Origin: Bacteroidota bacterium
GTDB taxonomy: Bacteria > Bacteroidota > Ignavibacteria > Ignavibacteriales > Melioribacteraceae
NCBI GenBank assembly: GCA_018818065.1
Contig: JAHISV010000005.1
Span: forward strand, 292,527 to 356,526
Length of the DNA: 64,000 bases
Reading direction: 5' to 3'
Positions 8,217 through 16,146 of the stretch are shown one piece after another. The position numbers and the translations under genes were made by a program. Every line of letters begins with the position of its first letter. Within the stretch, counting starts at the first letter, position 1. Below the pieces are notes generated by a model that was not told where the DNA came from, searched no databases, and was given only the letters and a program-made list of their open reading frames with translations.

Positions 8217-8777
8217 TCAATATTGCGCCCCAACCTTACATGGGTGTTCAGTAACAATCATTTGGGAAGTGTCAAAACCTTCACTTTTAGCTACATCAAA
8301 CAGATTGTTATATATCGCCTCATCCAAAACTGGTCTTCTGGCAAGTATCCACAAATATTTTCTACTGGGTGTTCCAACCAAAGCATATTGATAATCTTTG
8401 TCCAGTTCAATTATCCAGTAATCACCCTTGAAGGGCCAGAAGAACTGAACTTTCAATTTCGCGTTCCCGGAATTTTCCACAATAAAGGCTTTCCCCTCAA
8501 CATCATCAATGTCGCCACTGGCACTGTCTTCACGACAGGTATTTGTAACTCTTATCGTTTCCTCATCAATCATTTCATATTCAGCGGTTGTACAAACACA
8601 TCCTTCCTGAAATTTGTTAGGCAGACGTGCAATTTCGTACCATTTACCCAGGTAACGATTAAGATCAACCTTTTCTACAGTTTTCATGGGAGCGTAATCA
8701 CCGGAACAACCCAACAAGTAAAAAGTAAAAAGTAAAAATGCAAAAGGGAAAAAGAAAAGAGAAATAGATTTTTTCAT
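8217..8777 (-). CDS. Lipocalin-family outer-membrane lipoprotein (Blc-like)
   Basis: 186 residues from the ATG at 8777, chosen over a longer frame because AAAGGA precedes it and a lipoprotein signal follows (MKKSIS, hydrophobic run, LLGC lipobox). The mature protein has the lipocalin motif YLGKWYEIARLP (GxW), a CVCTTAEY segment, the GDYWIIELD strand and the C-terminal RRP motif (LWILARRP), as in bacterial Blc lipocalins that bind lysophospholipids or fatty acids at the outer membrane. The signal-peptide codons contain a short AGTAAAA tandem run. It is the last gene before the strong terminator at 8824-8855 read from upstream. Confidence 0.92.
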   Translation of the reverse strand: MKKSISLFFFPFAFLLFTFYLLGCSGDYAPMKTVEKVDLNRYLGKWYEIARLPNKFQEGCVCTTAEYEMIDEETIRVTNTCREDSASGDIDDVEGKAFIVENSGNAKLKVQFFWPFKGDYWIIELDKDYQYALVGTPSRKYLWILARRPVLDEAIYNNLFDVAKSEGFDTSQMIVTEHPCKVGAQY

Positions 8778-8820
8778 GACGAATCCTTTGATTTGTTTTT
8801 GTTGGGAATATAGAAATGAG

Positions 8821-8856
8821 AACAAAAAAAAGAAGGCTGGAATTTCTTCCAGCCTC
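8821..8856 (-). terminator. Rho-independent terminator after the YkvA gene
   Basis: AGGCTGGAA and TTCCAGCCT form a perfect 9-bp stem with a 4-nt loop. On the minus strand it is followed by TCTTTTTTTTG. It lies 14 nt after the YkvA stop codon, separating that operon from the lipocalin gene. Confidence 0.9.
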
Positions 8857-8869
8857 ATTAAAATAAATT

Positions 8870-9244
8870 TTATTTTTTGTAATAAGGTATTAATTCGTGT
8901 CCGAGAAATTTCATAACAGCAGTTATAACTCCCAGATCATCCATGTATCCGAAAAGGGGAGTTAAGTCAGGAATGGCATCAATGGGAGAAATAAAATAAA
9001 TAAGCGCAGCCGCCACAATGGCTTTTCTGTGCCAGCTAACATAATTATCCATCATATACTTGTATAGCGCAACTATATCATGCGCAAATGATATCTTTTT
9101 CCCAACTCGCTGAACTTTTTCCCAGAGTCTTTCATCAACGTAACGAAGGTCTCGCTCAATTTCTTCACGCGATCTCGGTTCTGTATCTGTTTCTTCAAAC
9201 TGGCTGTACAGATCATCAGCTTCTAATTTAAACTCTTCACTCAT
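8870..9244 (-). CDS. YkvA/DUF1232 family small membrane protein
   Basis: 124 residues. The C-terminal half carries the DUF1232 signature: a hydrophobic segment AALIYFISPIDAIPDLTP followed by GYMDDLG. The N-terminal part is charged and acidic. The family is widespread, membrane-associated and of unknown biochemical role. RBS GAGG is seven nt before the ATG. It follows the S9 peptidase stop codon by 2 nt, so the two are co-transcribed and end at the terminator downstream. Confidence 0.9.
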   Translation of the reverse strand: MSEEFKLEADDLYSQFEETDTEPRSREEIERDLRYVDERLWEKVQRVGKKISFAHDIVALYKYMMDNYVSWHRKAIVAAALIYFISPIDAIPDLTPLFGYMDDLGVITAVMKFLGHELIPYYKK

Positions 9245-9246
9245 TA

Positions 9247-11283
9247 TTACCTCACTTTATGTTGTTCGAACCAATCAAATGTGTTCTTCCACCAGAAACG
9301 CGCGTTTTGAGGTTTCAGCACGAAATGTGTTTCTTTTGGGAAATAAAGAAATTTACTATCTACATTCATCTTTTGCAAGCTCGTAAATAATTCAAATGCC
9401 TGTCCTTCGGGCACTCTGAAATCCATTCCGCCGTGGATAACCATCATCGGAGTCTTAAAGTTATCAACGAACATGTGTGGTGACCACTTTTCATAAATAT
9501 CGCGGCTTTCCCATGGAGCGCCATGGTATTCCCATTCTGGGAACCACAACTCTTCGGTTGTTCCATACATGCTTGTAAGGTTGAATACACCATCATGGCA
9601 TATAAGAGCGTTGAATTTGTCATTATGACCTTCAATCCAGTTTATCATGTAACCGCCGTATGAAGCGCCGGTTGCGAAGGTGTTTTTGGCATCAATAAAT
9701 TTATAATTCGCAATCGCGTGATCGTAAGCGTTCATAAGGTCAACATAAACTTTGCCGCCCCAGTCGCCTGAAATTTCGTCACAGAATTTCTGTCCATAAC
9801 CAACTGAACCGCGAGGATTAGGAGCAACAACAACATAACCCATGGAAGCAAACATTTGAGTATTCCAACGATAGTGAAAATTATCATCCCAGTGACCCTG
9901 CGGACCGCCATGAATCAAAAAGATCATTGGATAAGTTTTATTCTCATCGAAGAAGGGTGGTTTAACCAATAAAGATTGGACTTTAGCGCCTTCCGCTCCT
10001 TCGCTCCAGAATGTTTCTACTTCATTCATCTCAAGCTGAGAGAGTAATTCTTCGTTCATAGAAGTGATTTGTGTTTCTTTGCCGCCATCAACTGATACCA
10101 TAAAAACTTCCTGAGGCATATAGGATCTTTGCTGTAGGAAGAAAAGATTATTGCCGCTTGAGCAGAGATTTAATGAACCATTAACTCTTTTTTCAAGTAC
10201 CAAAGTTTCTTCAGCTGATTCAATATCAAGTTTATAAATGGATTCATTGATTTCGTTAGCCGCTATCAGGTAAACTGATTTGCTGTCTTTTGCCCATACG
10301 ATTTGACTGTATGAATGATCGATTTTTTGTGATACATAATTCAGCTCGCCAGTAGCTCGGTTGTAAAGAGTAAAGCGCTGCTTGTCAGCTTCAAAGCCGG
10401 CACGTTCCATTGATAGGAAAGCGATATATTTTCCGTCAGGTGAGTAAACAGGATTTACATCATTCCCGCCGCTTTTACTGATGCGGGTGTATGGTGTTTC
10501 TTTACCTTTCTGAACATCTTCAAATTTGATAACAAAAATATCATTATTAGTGTTTGTAGCAATTACCTTTTCGGTATTCATAGTAAATGTAACTTCTTTA
10601 CTATCTGGTGAAAAGCTATAATCATCCGAGCCGCCTAGTGCCAATGGAGGACAGTCGGTTTTACTGAATAGCATCAAGTCGTTGTATTCGCCGGTTGCTA
10701 AATCCAGTAAGAAAATATGACTTCTTTTGGGACCGCGCCAGTCATCCCAGTGACGGTACATTAGTTCTGTAAATACTTCTGCTTCAACAGGATCGTTAGC
10801 CTTTGCTTCGTCCAGTGCCTTGTTCTCTTCTTGTGTGGCTGCTTGCGGCCAAACCATCGAAGTGAAGAGTGCCTTTGTTCCGTCAGGTGAATATTCAAAT
10901 CCCGAGGCACCTGTGTAAACATCAGTCAGCTGCTTCGAGTTGTTGCCTTCGTAATCGCACGTCCATATCTGTCCGCCGAATGAATATGCTATCGTTTTCC
11001 CATCCGGTGAAAAGACAGGACTGCTTTCATTTTCGGGCGAGTTTAAAAGTGGACGAAGATTCTTTCCGTCTGCGTCAATGAGATAAATATCTTTTTGACC
11101 CTTGTTTTCTTCCATACTGTATGTCTGCACTGTAAATGCAAGTGTTTTACCGTCGGGGGAAACAGCCAGGTTGCTAACACGTTTCATAGTCCACATATCA
11201 TCGACCGTTATTGGTCGTTTTTTCTGGGCTGTAATACTTAGTACCATAGCCAATACTAAAAATAAGCCTAAGATTGCTTTCAT
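9247..11283 (-). CDS. S9 family (prolyl oligopeptidase-type) exported serine peptidase
   Basis: 678 residues from the ATG at 11283 (AGAGGAAATA ribosome-binding site), which opens a signal peptide (MKAILGLFLVLAMVLS). The longer frame adds 11 unsupported residues. The N-terminal half is a WD40-like/TolB-type beta-propeller with repeated SPDGK segments; the C-terminal alpha/beta hydrolase domain has LIHGGPQG, the nucleophile GASYGGY, the acid in HGGMDFRVP and the His in KETHFVL. Such enzymes are periplasmic dipeptidyl or acylaminoacyl peptidases releasing N-terminal peptides. It leads the two-gene unit with the YkvA protein. Confidence 0.93.
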   Translation of the reverse strand: MKAILGLFLVLAMVLSITAQKKRPITVDDMWTMKRVSNLAVSPDGKTLAFTVQTYSMEENKGQKDIYLIDADGKNLRPLLNSPENESSPVFSPDGKTIAYSFGGQIWTCDYEGNNSKQLTDVYTGASGFEYSPDGTKALFTSMVWPQAATQEENKALDEAKANDPVEAEVFTELMYRHWDDWRGPKRSHIFLLDLATGEYNDLMLFSKTDCPPLALGGSDDYSFSPDSKEVTFTMNTEKVIATNTNNDIFVIKFEDVQKGKETPYTRISKSGGNDVNPVYSPDGKYIAFLSMERAGFEADKQRFTLYNRATGELNYVSQKIDHSYSQIVWAKDSKSVYLIAANEINESIYKLDIESAEETLVLEKRVNGSLNLCSSGNNLFFLQQRSYMPQEVFMVSVDGGKETQITSMNEELLSQLEMNEVETFWSEGAEGAKVQSLLVKPPFFDENKTYPMIFLIHGGPQGHWDDNFHYRWNTQMFASMGYVVVAPNPRGSVGYGQKFCDEISGDWGGKVYVDLMNAYDHAIANYKFIDAKNTFATGASYGGYMINWIEGHNDKFNALICHDGVFNLTSMYGTTEELWFPEWEYHGAPWESRDIYEKWSPHMFVDNFKTPMMVIHGGMDFRVPEGQAFELFTSLQKMNVDSKFLYFPKETHFVLKPQNARFWWKNTFDWFEQHKVR

Positions 11284-11532
11284 TATTTCCTCTATGTGTG
11301 AAATGTAATTGAGCATGCAATTTAGTAAGAATAGAGGGGAGGGTCAAACGTCAAATATTAGATGAAAAGGTTAGGTCAATTGTCAATTGTGAATGGAAAA
11401 CGGGAAACACATAAAAACGTATAAACGTTAAGACGAAGAGACGGAAAGATTGAAAGACAAAATAAAGTAGAATTAAAATCTTGCTCCTGATCCACTTTTG
11501 TTCATTGATGGCATAATCGTGGGAATACATAT

Positions 11533-11552
11533 GGGGAAGCCTGAGCTTCCCC
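11533..11552. terminator. GC-rich hairpin downstream of the barrel gene
   Basis: GGGGAAGC-CTGA-GCTTCCCC is a perfect 8-bp stem with a 4-nt loop, 8 nt beyond the stop codon of the minus-strand outer-membrane gene. There is no U-tract, so the terminator role is tentative. Confidence 0.5.
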
Positions 11553-11560
11553 TGATCAAT

Positions 11561-12250
11561 TTACAACCTAACTTCCACACCAATACTAAAAGTAACCATA
11601 TCAGTTTTTGATTTTCTCGGATAATATTTTACATTCCCAGTACTCCTGGTAACTTCAACATCATCTTTTGTTAAGTATTCAGCTTCCGAGCCATTAAGGT
11701 ATCTTACCTTAAGATCAAGAAATATGTCGTTATCATCATATTCAGGATCTGAGAGCAGTATTTTCAGCCCGCCGCCGGCACCGTAGCTGAAGGCAAAATC
11801 ATCATAGGTAATATCAGAGAAGATTACCTCGTCATTATAATCGCTGCTTACATCTGTTTTGGTAAAGTAATAGGCAAACCCGCCATATCCCTCAAGATAT
11901 GGACGAACCATTCCCATCATAGGTGATATCTGAAATACAAGGTGGGCATTTGCCATGCTGTTCATTCTTTCTACTTCAACGCCAATATCAGGAATTGTAT
12001 TACTAAACGGACGATATTCGGTTGTGGCAGAATAAAAGAGAAATCCTGCGTCAATACCAATTCCAATTGGTGAGTATCTATCAGGATTTTTTAACATAGC
12101 CTGAACCTGTAAACCATAACCCTTATTTGGATGGGCCTGCTCAAATTCCCCGCGCGGAGAACCCAACATTAAAGAAGCGCTTAGTGATTGGGAAATAATT
12201 TCCGTTGATAAGAATAGTGCTATCGTAAGATAAAGTGTAAATTGTTTCAT
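11561..12250 (-). CDS. Predicted outer-membrane beta-barrel protein
   Basis: 229 residues with a signal peptide (hydrophobic 5-18, cleavage probably after IISQS). The mature part has alternating amphipathic strands, many glycines and aromatics (YGLQVQA, GYGGFAYYF, FAFSYGAGGGLKI) and ends in FSIGVEVRL, a terminal strand ending hydrophobic-Arg-Leu. This matches small porin-like OmpW/OprF-type barrels, though I cannot place it in a named family. A strong GAGGGGGG ribosome-binding site precedes the ATG. It is monocistronic, flanked by hairpin and spacer. Confidence 0.75.
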   Translation of the reverse strand: MKQFTLYLTIALFLSTEIISQSLSASLMLGSPRGEFEQAHPNKGYGLQVQAMLKNPDRYSPIGIGIDAGFLFYSATTEYRPFSNTIPDIGVEVERMNSMANAHLVFQISPMMGMVRPYLEGYGGFAYYFTKTDVSSDYNDEVIFSDITYDDFAFSYGAGGGLKILLSDPEYDDNDIFLDLKVRYLNGSEAEYLTKDDVEVTRSTGNVKYYPRKSKTDMVTFSIGVEVRL

Positions 12251-12552
12251 TTTGTACCCCCCTCGTTATAAAAAATAAAGTGCCTTTTTATTTTGTCTCC
12301 TCTATAGGCAATATCAGTGCCAATATGAATATGGAGAAATTATGGTGTTTTGAGTCACAATTTAGGATTGATGGAGTATTGAAGAACTGTAATGTATAGA
12401 AAAGAGGACAGATGGGGGATGAGAAAACGTGAGATGTGAAACGTCAAACGTAAAAATGGAAAGACGGGGAAACGTTTGGACAAGAAAAAAACTACTGCGT
12501 CGAGACAATCTTGATCCTGCTCATGCTCTCGATCGTGATCGTCTTTATCTTT
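12251..12552. other. Intergenic spacer with degenerate repeats
   Basis: There is no gene. It contains a purine-rich stretch (12420-12476) sharing words such as AACGTCAAACG and AATGGAAAGACGG with the spacer at 11340-11460. It also has a degenerate hexamer run (12507-12544) reading GATCAC, GATCGA, GAGCAT, GAGCAG, GATCAA on the minus strand. Confidence 0.6.
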
Positions 12553-12933
12553 TTACTGGTTCATCCCAATATACATACCCCCAAAGTAAGGGATAAGCCA
12601 TATTAGCCAAACTACAAGGCTGTACTTGTGGAATTTCTTTCGGGTTTCCTCATCATTTCTATTAACAACAATTGTTGCCCAAACGGCGTGAATGAGCATT
12701 AACCAGAGAGCCAGCTGCCCGGTTAGCGTGTGAGGTTCTAAAATATCAAAGGGTCCGTTTGCCAGTCGGTGCATTGCAAGTGTTCCTGATACATCAAAGA
12801 AAAACCCGATCCAGAAGGCTAGCAAATGCCACTTTTTCAGATATTTTGATAAGCGTTCCGACCAGACACCAAGCGTGTAAAAGAATAGCGCCAGAGTGAT
12901 TAAAACTGTGGAAATTATGGTTAGTGTTGGCAA
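12553..12933 (-). CDS. HsmA/TIGR03987-type small integral membrane protein
   Basis: 126 residues with four predicted transmembrane helices: an N-terminal helix, KWHLLAFWIGFFFDVSGT, LTGQLALWLMLIHAVWAT and YSLVVWLIWLIPYFGG. The conserved FYTLGVWSE, histidines in KWHLL, MLIHAVWA and FHKYS, and overall size match what I recall as the HsmA (TIGR03987) family. The function is not established; conserved intramembrane histidines suggest metal or haem, but that is inference. It stands alone between spacers. Confidence 0.78.
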   Translation of the reverse strand: MPTLTIISTVLITLALFFYTLGVWSERLSKYLKKWHLLAFWIGFFFDVSGTLAMHRLANGPFDILEPHTLTGQLALWLMLIHAVWATIVVNRNDEETRKKFHKYSLVVWLIWLIPYFGGMYIGMNQ

Positions 12934-13029
12934 AATCTTCCCCCTCTTATGCTGAGTTATAAAATAATAAAGAAAAATTGGTTTTCAATATTATTTTCAA
13001 AAATCATTCAAAAACTAAAAACATTAGTA

Positions 13030-13047
13030 AATTAGATCAGTCTAATT
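13030..13047. promoter_or_regulatory. 18-bp palindrome, possible operator
   Basis: AATTAGA-TCAG-TCTAATT, perfect 7-bp arms, 64 nt before the ATG of the small membrane protein. It has the size and TTAGAnnnnTCTAA form seen in TetR-type operators. No regulator gene is adjacent. Confidence 0.35.
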
Positions 13048-13110
13048 ACAATCAATAGATCAATTTTTTGGCACGGAAGGCCGTTTATTCTTTTTATAGG
13101 AGATGAAACC

Positions 13111-13284
13111 ATGAAAAAGAAGATTGAGCATATTACCTTTGTACTATTGATTGTTGGCACAGTGGGACTTTTAATGAATGAGTTCTTCCTGGAATGGGGA
13201 ATGTCTGGTACTTTTCTGTTTGCGGTCTTTAATGTGGCCGGACTTGTGGGTTTCTGGTTTTTGTTCCTAGACCAAAAGCAGTAG
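13111..13284 (+). CDS. 57-residue two-helix membrane protein
   Basis: The frame begins at ATG 13111 after AGGAGA (about 7 nt spacing) and ends with TAG. The peptide begins MKKKIEHITFVLLIVG and ends LFLDQKQ, with two hydrophobic segments separated by a short acidic loop (NEFFLEWG). The second is rich in Phe/Val/Gly. I recognise no family. Good ribosome-binding site, codon use like its neighbours and upstream palindrome support a real gene. It precedes the methyltransferase by 47 nt and may share its transcript. Confidence 0.7.
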   Translation: MKKKIEHITFVLLIVGTVGLLMNEFFLEWGMSGTFLFAVFNVAGLVGFWFLFLDQKQ

Positions 13285-13331
13285 TAATAAGATCCATTTT
13301 ATTCCACCTTTATAGTAGTGAGCATAAAAGA

Positions 13332-13916
13332 ATGAAAAACAATAATCCTGATGTACTTAAAAGATTTGTAAGTAAAGGAGTATTCCCTTATCAGTACGCC
13401 TTCACCTTACTAATTCCACTAAGAAATATTTTTCTCTCACCAAAACAGCTAATAAATAGATTGATGCTGAAAGAAAATTATACCGTTCTGGAGATTGGTC
13501 CGGGTCCAGGATATTTCAGTATTAAGATTGCAAAAGAATTATCGAAAGGGAAGTTGGTTCTTGCTGATATTCAGCAGAAGATGCTCGATTATGCCAGAAA
13601 GCGGATAGAGAAGAAGGGGCTGAAAAATGTTGAGTTTAAATTATGCAGCGGGGAAACCCTGGATTTTGAGAATGATTATTTTGACAGAGTTTTTATGGTT
13701 ACTGTTATCGGGGAAATTGAAAAGAAAGATGAGTACCTAAAAGAAATATACCGCGTTCTTAAAAAGGGTGGAATCCTTTCTATCTCCGAACTTGCAGGTG
13801 ATCCTGACAAAATTGAAAAAGAGGATTTGAGGGAATTGATTGAACCAAAGGGTTTTAAACTGACCCATCAATTTGGCAGTAATAAAAACTATACTCTTAA
13901 TTTTACTAAAATCTAG
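13332..13916 (+). CDS. Class I SAM-dependent methyltransferase (UbiE/Methyltransf_11-like)
   Basis: 194 residues. Motif I VLEIGPGPGYFS binds SAM; VLADIQQKML gives the acidic residue at the end of beta-2; ENDYFDRVFMV and RVLKKGGILSISE are motifs typical of Methyltransf_11 enzymes. A hydrophobic N-terminal segment (PYQYAFTLLIPLRNIFLS) precedes the Rossmann fold and may associate with membrane, as in small lipid or quinone methyltransferases. The substrate is unknown. It is followed after 30 nt by the VOC protein and preceded by the small membrane protein. Confidence 0.85.
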   Translation: MKNNNPDVLKRFVSKGVFPYQYAFTLLIPLRNIFLSPKQLINRLMLKENYTVLEIGPGPGYFSIKIAKELSKGKLVLADIQQKMLDYARKRIEKKGLKNVEFKLCSGETLDFENDYFDRVFMVTVIGEIEKKDEYLKEIYRVLKKGGILSISELAGDPDKIEKEDLRELIEPKGFKLTHQFGSNKNYTLNFTKI

Positions 13917-13946
13917 AATCGGTTATTCAAAGGCTGAGGAGAACGA

Positions 13947-14414
13947 ATGAAATTTATATGCACTTTAATTGCCGTAACGGATATTAAACGATCACGAGAG
14001 TTTTATGAGAATGTTCTTGACCAGAAAGTGAAGTATGATTTTGGAGAGAATATCACCTTTCACGGGGACTTTGCCATTCATCTTAAATCGCACTACAAAG
14101 AACTAATTGATTCGAGGGAAATAGTTTCGGGTGGCAATAATTTTGAACTCTATTTTGAGTATCATAAAGTTGATGAGATAGCAGAAAAGCTTAAAAATGA
14201 GAATGTTGAATTTGTACACGAGGTAAGAGAACAGCCCTGGCGTCAAAAGGTCGTTAGGTTCTACGACCCAGACAAAAATATTATTGAAGTTGGTGAGTCT
14301 CTGGAGTATCTATCCTACCGATTGAATAAAGAGGGTAATAGCAGTGCCGACATAGCCAAGATTATTGGTTTACCAATAGAGTTTGTTGAAGAATCTATAA
14401 AGACTTACTCATGA
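13947..14414 (+). CDS. VOC (glyoxalase/bleomycin-resistance) superfamily protein
   Basis: 155 residues. A single VOC half-module pair is visible: FICTLIAVTDIKRSREFYENVL opens the first beta-alpha-beta-beta-beta unit, and a second unit ends in VVRFYDPDKNIIEVGE, the usual metal-ligand Glu region. The extra C-terminal 35 residues (ADIAKIIGLPIEFVEESI) form a helix-turn-helix-like tail seen in some VOC proteins. Dioxygenase, lyase or binding roles all occur in the family, so no reaction is assigned. RBS GAGGAG. The stop codon lies within the ascending arm of the terminator. Confidence 0.85.
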   Translation: MKFICTLIAVTDIKRSREFYENVLDQKVKYDFGENITFHGDFAIHLKSHYKELIDSREIVSGGNNFELYFEYHKVDEIAEKLKNENVEFVHEVREQPWRQKVVRFYDPDKNIIEVGESLEYLSYRLNKEGNSSADIAKIIGLPIEFVEESIKTYS

Positions 14415-14435
14415 TTATTATCATGAGTAAGTCTT
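14400..14435. terminator. Bidirectional terminator hairpin
   Basis: AAGACTTACTCATGA and TCATGAGTAAGTCTT are perfect 15-bp arms (16 with the inner T-A) around a short loop, between two convergent genes. The left arm includes the VOC stop codon. U-tracts are weak. Confidence 0.8.
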
Positions 14436-14439
14436 AGTC

Positions 14440-15897
14440 TTAATTCCCATTCTTCTTCTTCAAATAATCAGGATAGTGGAATCTTACCAATCCCTGACTG
14501 GTTGCAAGCCAGATTTTTCCATCAGAGTCAATATCCACAGAATAGATTAAATTAGCTTTCATTTGAGTATTAGCACTATTGTATGCCTCAACAAGAGTAA
14601 GGTCTCTGTTATACTTAAGGAGACCAATATCAGAAGCTACCCAAATATCCTGGGCTGTAAAATGGAGATCGTATATCGTATAGTTTACTTTTTTTACTTT
14701 CAGCTCAAGGTTTTCGTATAAACAGAGTCGGTCTTCTTCAGTTAGAAAAAGCACACTTTCATCCGGGTTGTTATCGGGCAGAACTCTGGCCATTTTAAAA
14801 TATTCCGAAGGCATTAAAAGATTATCAGGATAGAATCTTTTCCACTCTGTACTGCCTCGTCTTTGAATAACAAGTCCGATGCTTGCCGCAGCAACGGTAT
14901 ACCAGTAGTTGCGATCAACAGACAAAATAATATTAGAAAGGAGTACTGAGTTCTCTCTTCTGTTGTTTTCCCAATGCCCGTCAAAAAAAACTTGAGATAA
15001 GCCACTGTATTTGGTTCCTATTATTGCCTCATGCCCGTTAATTGCCACAATAGCTGTAATATGATCAGATGGCAGGGGAGAATTATTCATTGTGTAGATT
15101 GTCGTTTGTCCGTAAATGATTTTAGCCACACCAACAGTAGTGCCAACCCATACATTATCATCCTTTACGCTCAATGCCGTAATATTGTCTGCAGGAAGCC
15201 CGCCATTGTTAACGTTATAGATTTCCCAGTTATGGTTATTAAGGTGTGCTAAACCCATATCTAAAGTGCCAGCCCAAACTGATTTTCCTTCAACTTCAAC
15301 CTGCGTAACATAATTGGAGGGAATGGATGAATTTTGAGTGTTATAGTACAACCAAATTGTCGTGTCTTCAACGGCGCCATAAATAGTTTTGGTGCTGTTG
15401 CTTACCAGCCCAATATCCTTTATAAAGCTTCTGCAGCCCGGCTTCTTAAAGGTGATGTTGTGCTTACCTGGTATAACATTAGTAAGTAAAGAAGGGGTAA
15501 ACAATCCTGTTGATGTGTCATCTACAAAAATTTCTGCACCTGCTGGGACCGAAATGCAGTCTATATTTGAATAAAACAAGGGGTGTTGATAAGAATCAAT
15601 ATCAATTGATACCGATTCCCCTTCTATAATAGTAACGTTAATAGTAGTATCAATATAAAGTTCATGTTTTAATCCAATTTCATACTCGCCGGCTGCTAAA
15701 AAGAAAACGCTATCGGGGGTAGATTTTCCCTGAATTTTGCCGTTAAGATAAATATCATAATCAACAGGAGATGAATTTATGAATAGCGATGCCTGCGGTA
15801 CTTCAGGGTCGGGAGGTGAAACGGATACTTCCTGATCGCATGACACGAATGATATAGTAAACAATAAAATTATAACCAGATGAAGACTGAATTTCAT
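14440..15897 (-). CDS. Lipoprotein with PEGA repeats and two-component-type beta-propeller
   Basis: 485 residues. The signal peptide ends in a lipobox (SFVSCDQ), so the protein is probably a surface or periplasmic lipoprotein. Residues about 35-100 and 110-175 form two PEGA-like domains (FINSSPVDYDIYLNGK; SVPAGAEIFVDDTSTG), each ending in a GKHNITF-like strand. From about 185 onward come propeller blades of the Reg_prop type found in hybrid two-component sensors (KSVWAGTLDMGLAHL, DNVWVGTTVGVAKI, QDIWVASDIGLLKY, GKIWLATSQGLVRF). There is no kinase part, so a carbohydrate- or peptide-sensing or binding role is only inference. It converges on the VOC gene. Confidence 0.82.
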   Translation of the reverse strand: MKFSLHLVIILLFTISFVSCDQEVSVSPPDPEVPQASLFINSSPVDYDIYLNGKIQGKSTPDSVFFLAAGEYEIGLKHELYIDTTINVTIIEGESVSIDIDSYQHPLFYSNIDCISVPAGAEIFVDDTSTGLFTPSLLTNVIPGKHNITFKKPGCRSFIKDIGLVSNSTKTIYGAVEDTTIWLYYNTQNSSIPSNYVTQVEVEGKSVWAGTLDMGLAHLNNHNWEIYNVNNGGLPADNITALSVKDDNVWVGTTVGVAKIIYGQTTIYTMNNSPLPSDHITAIVAINGHEAIIGTKYSGLSQVFFDGHWENNRRENSVLLSNIILSVDRNYWYTVAAASIGLVIQRRGSTEWKRFYPDNLLMPSEYFKMARVLPDNNPDESVLFLTEEDRLCLYENLELKVKKVNYTIYDLHFTAQDIWVASDIGLLKYNRDLTLVEAYNSANTQMKANLIYSVDIDSDGKIWLATSQGLVRFHYPDYLKKKNGN

Positions 15898-15961
15898 TTT
15901 CCCCCCGGGGAAGTAAGTTTATAAAAATCTACGCCCCCAATATTACGAATTTGTTTCTTTA

Positions 15962-16066
15962 TAAAAAAAGCCTCGAGGAAAATGATTCACAAAGAAACAG
16001 GGTAAAATTAATAGCGGGTTTTTCTAAAGTCTACGATATCCCTGTTTCCTGATTTTCCCGGCCTCC
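15962..16066 (-). ncRNA. Candidate structured RNA or long terminator downstream of alr
   Basis: Read on the minus strand, GCC-GGAAAAT, then GGAAACAGGG, pair across a roughly 37-nt central region with CCCTGTTTC, then ATTTTCC and GGC, directly followed by TTTTTTT. This is an interrupted long hairpin ending in a perfect U-tract. It lies between the stop of the five-gene racemase operon and the lipoprotein start. It may be the operon's terminator, an attenuator of the lipoprotein gene, or a small RNA. I could not match it to 6S, tmRNA or a known riboswitch. Confidence 0.45.
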
Positions 16067-16146
16067 ATGATCCTGAAGAGATTCGGTGTTTTTCAAATGC
16101 CCGCCTGAGAGTTGAATGTTGTATTGTAAAAATAATTTAAGAAATA

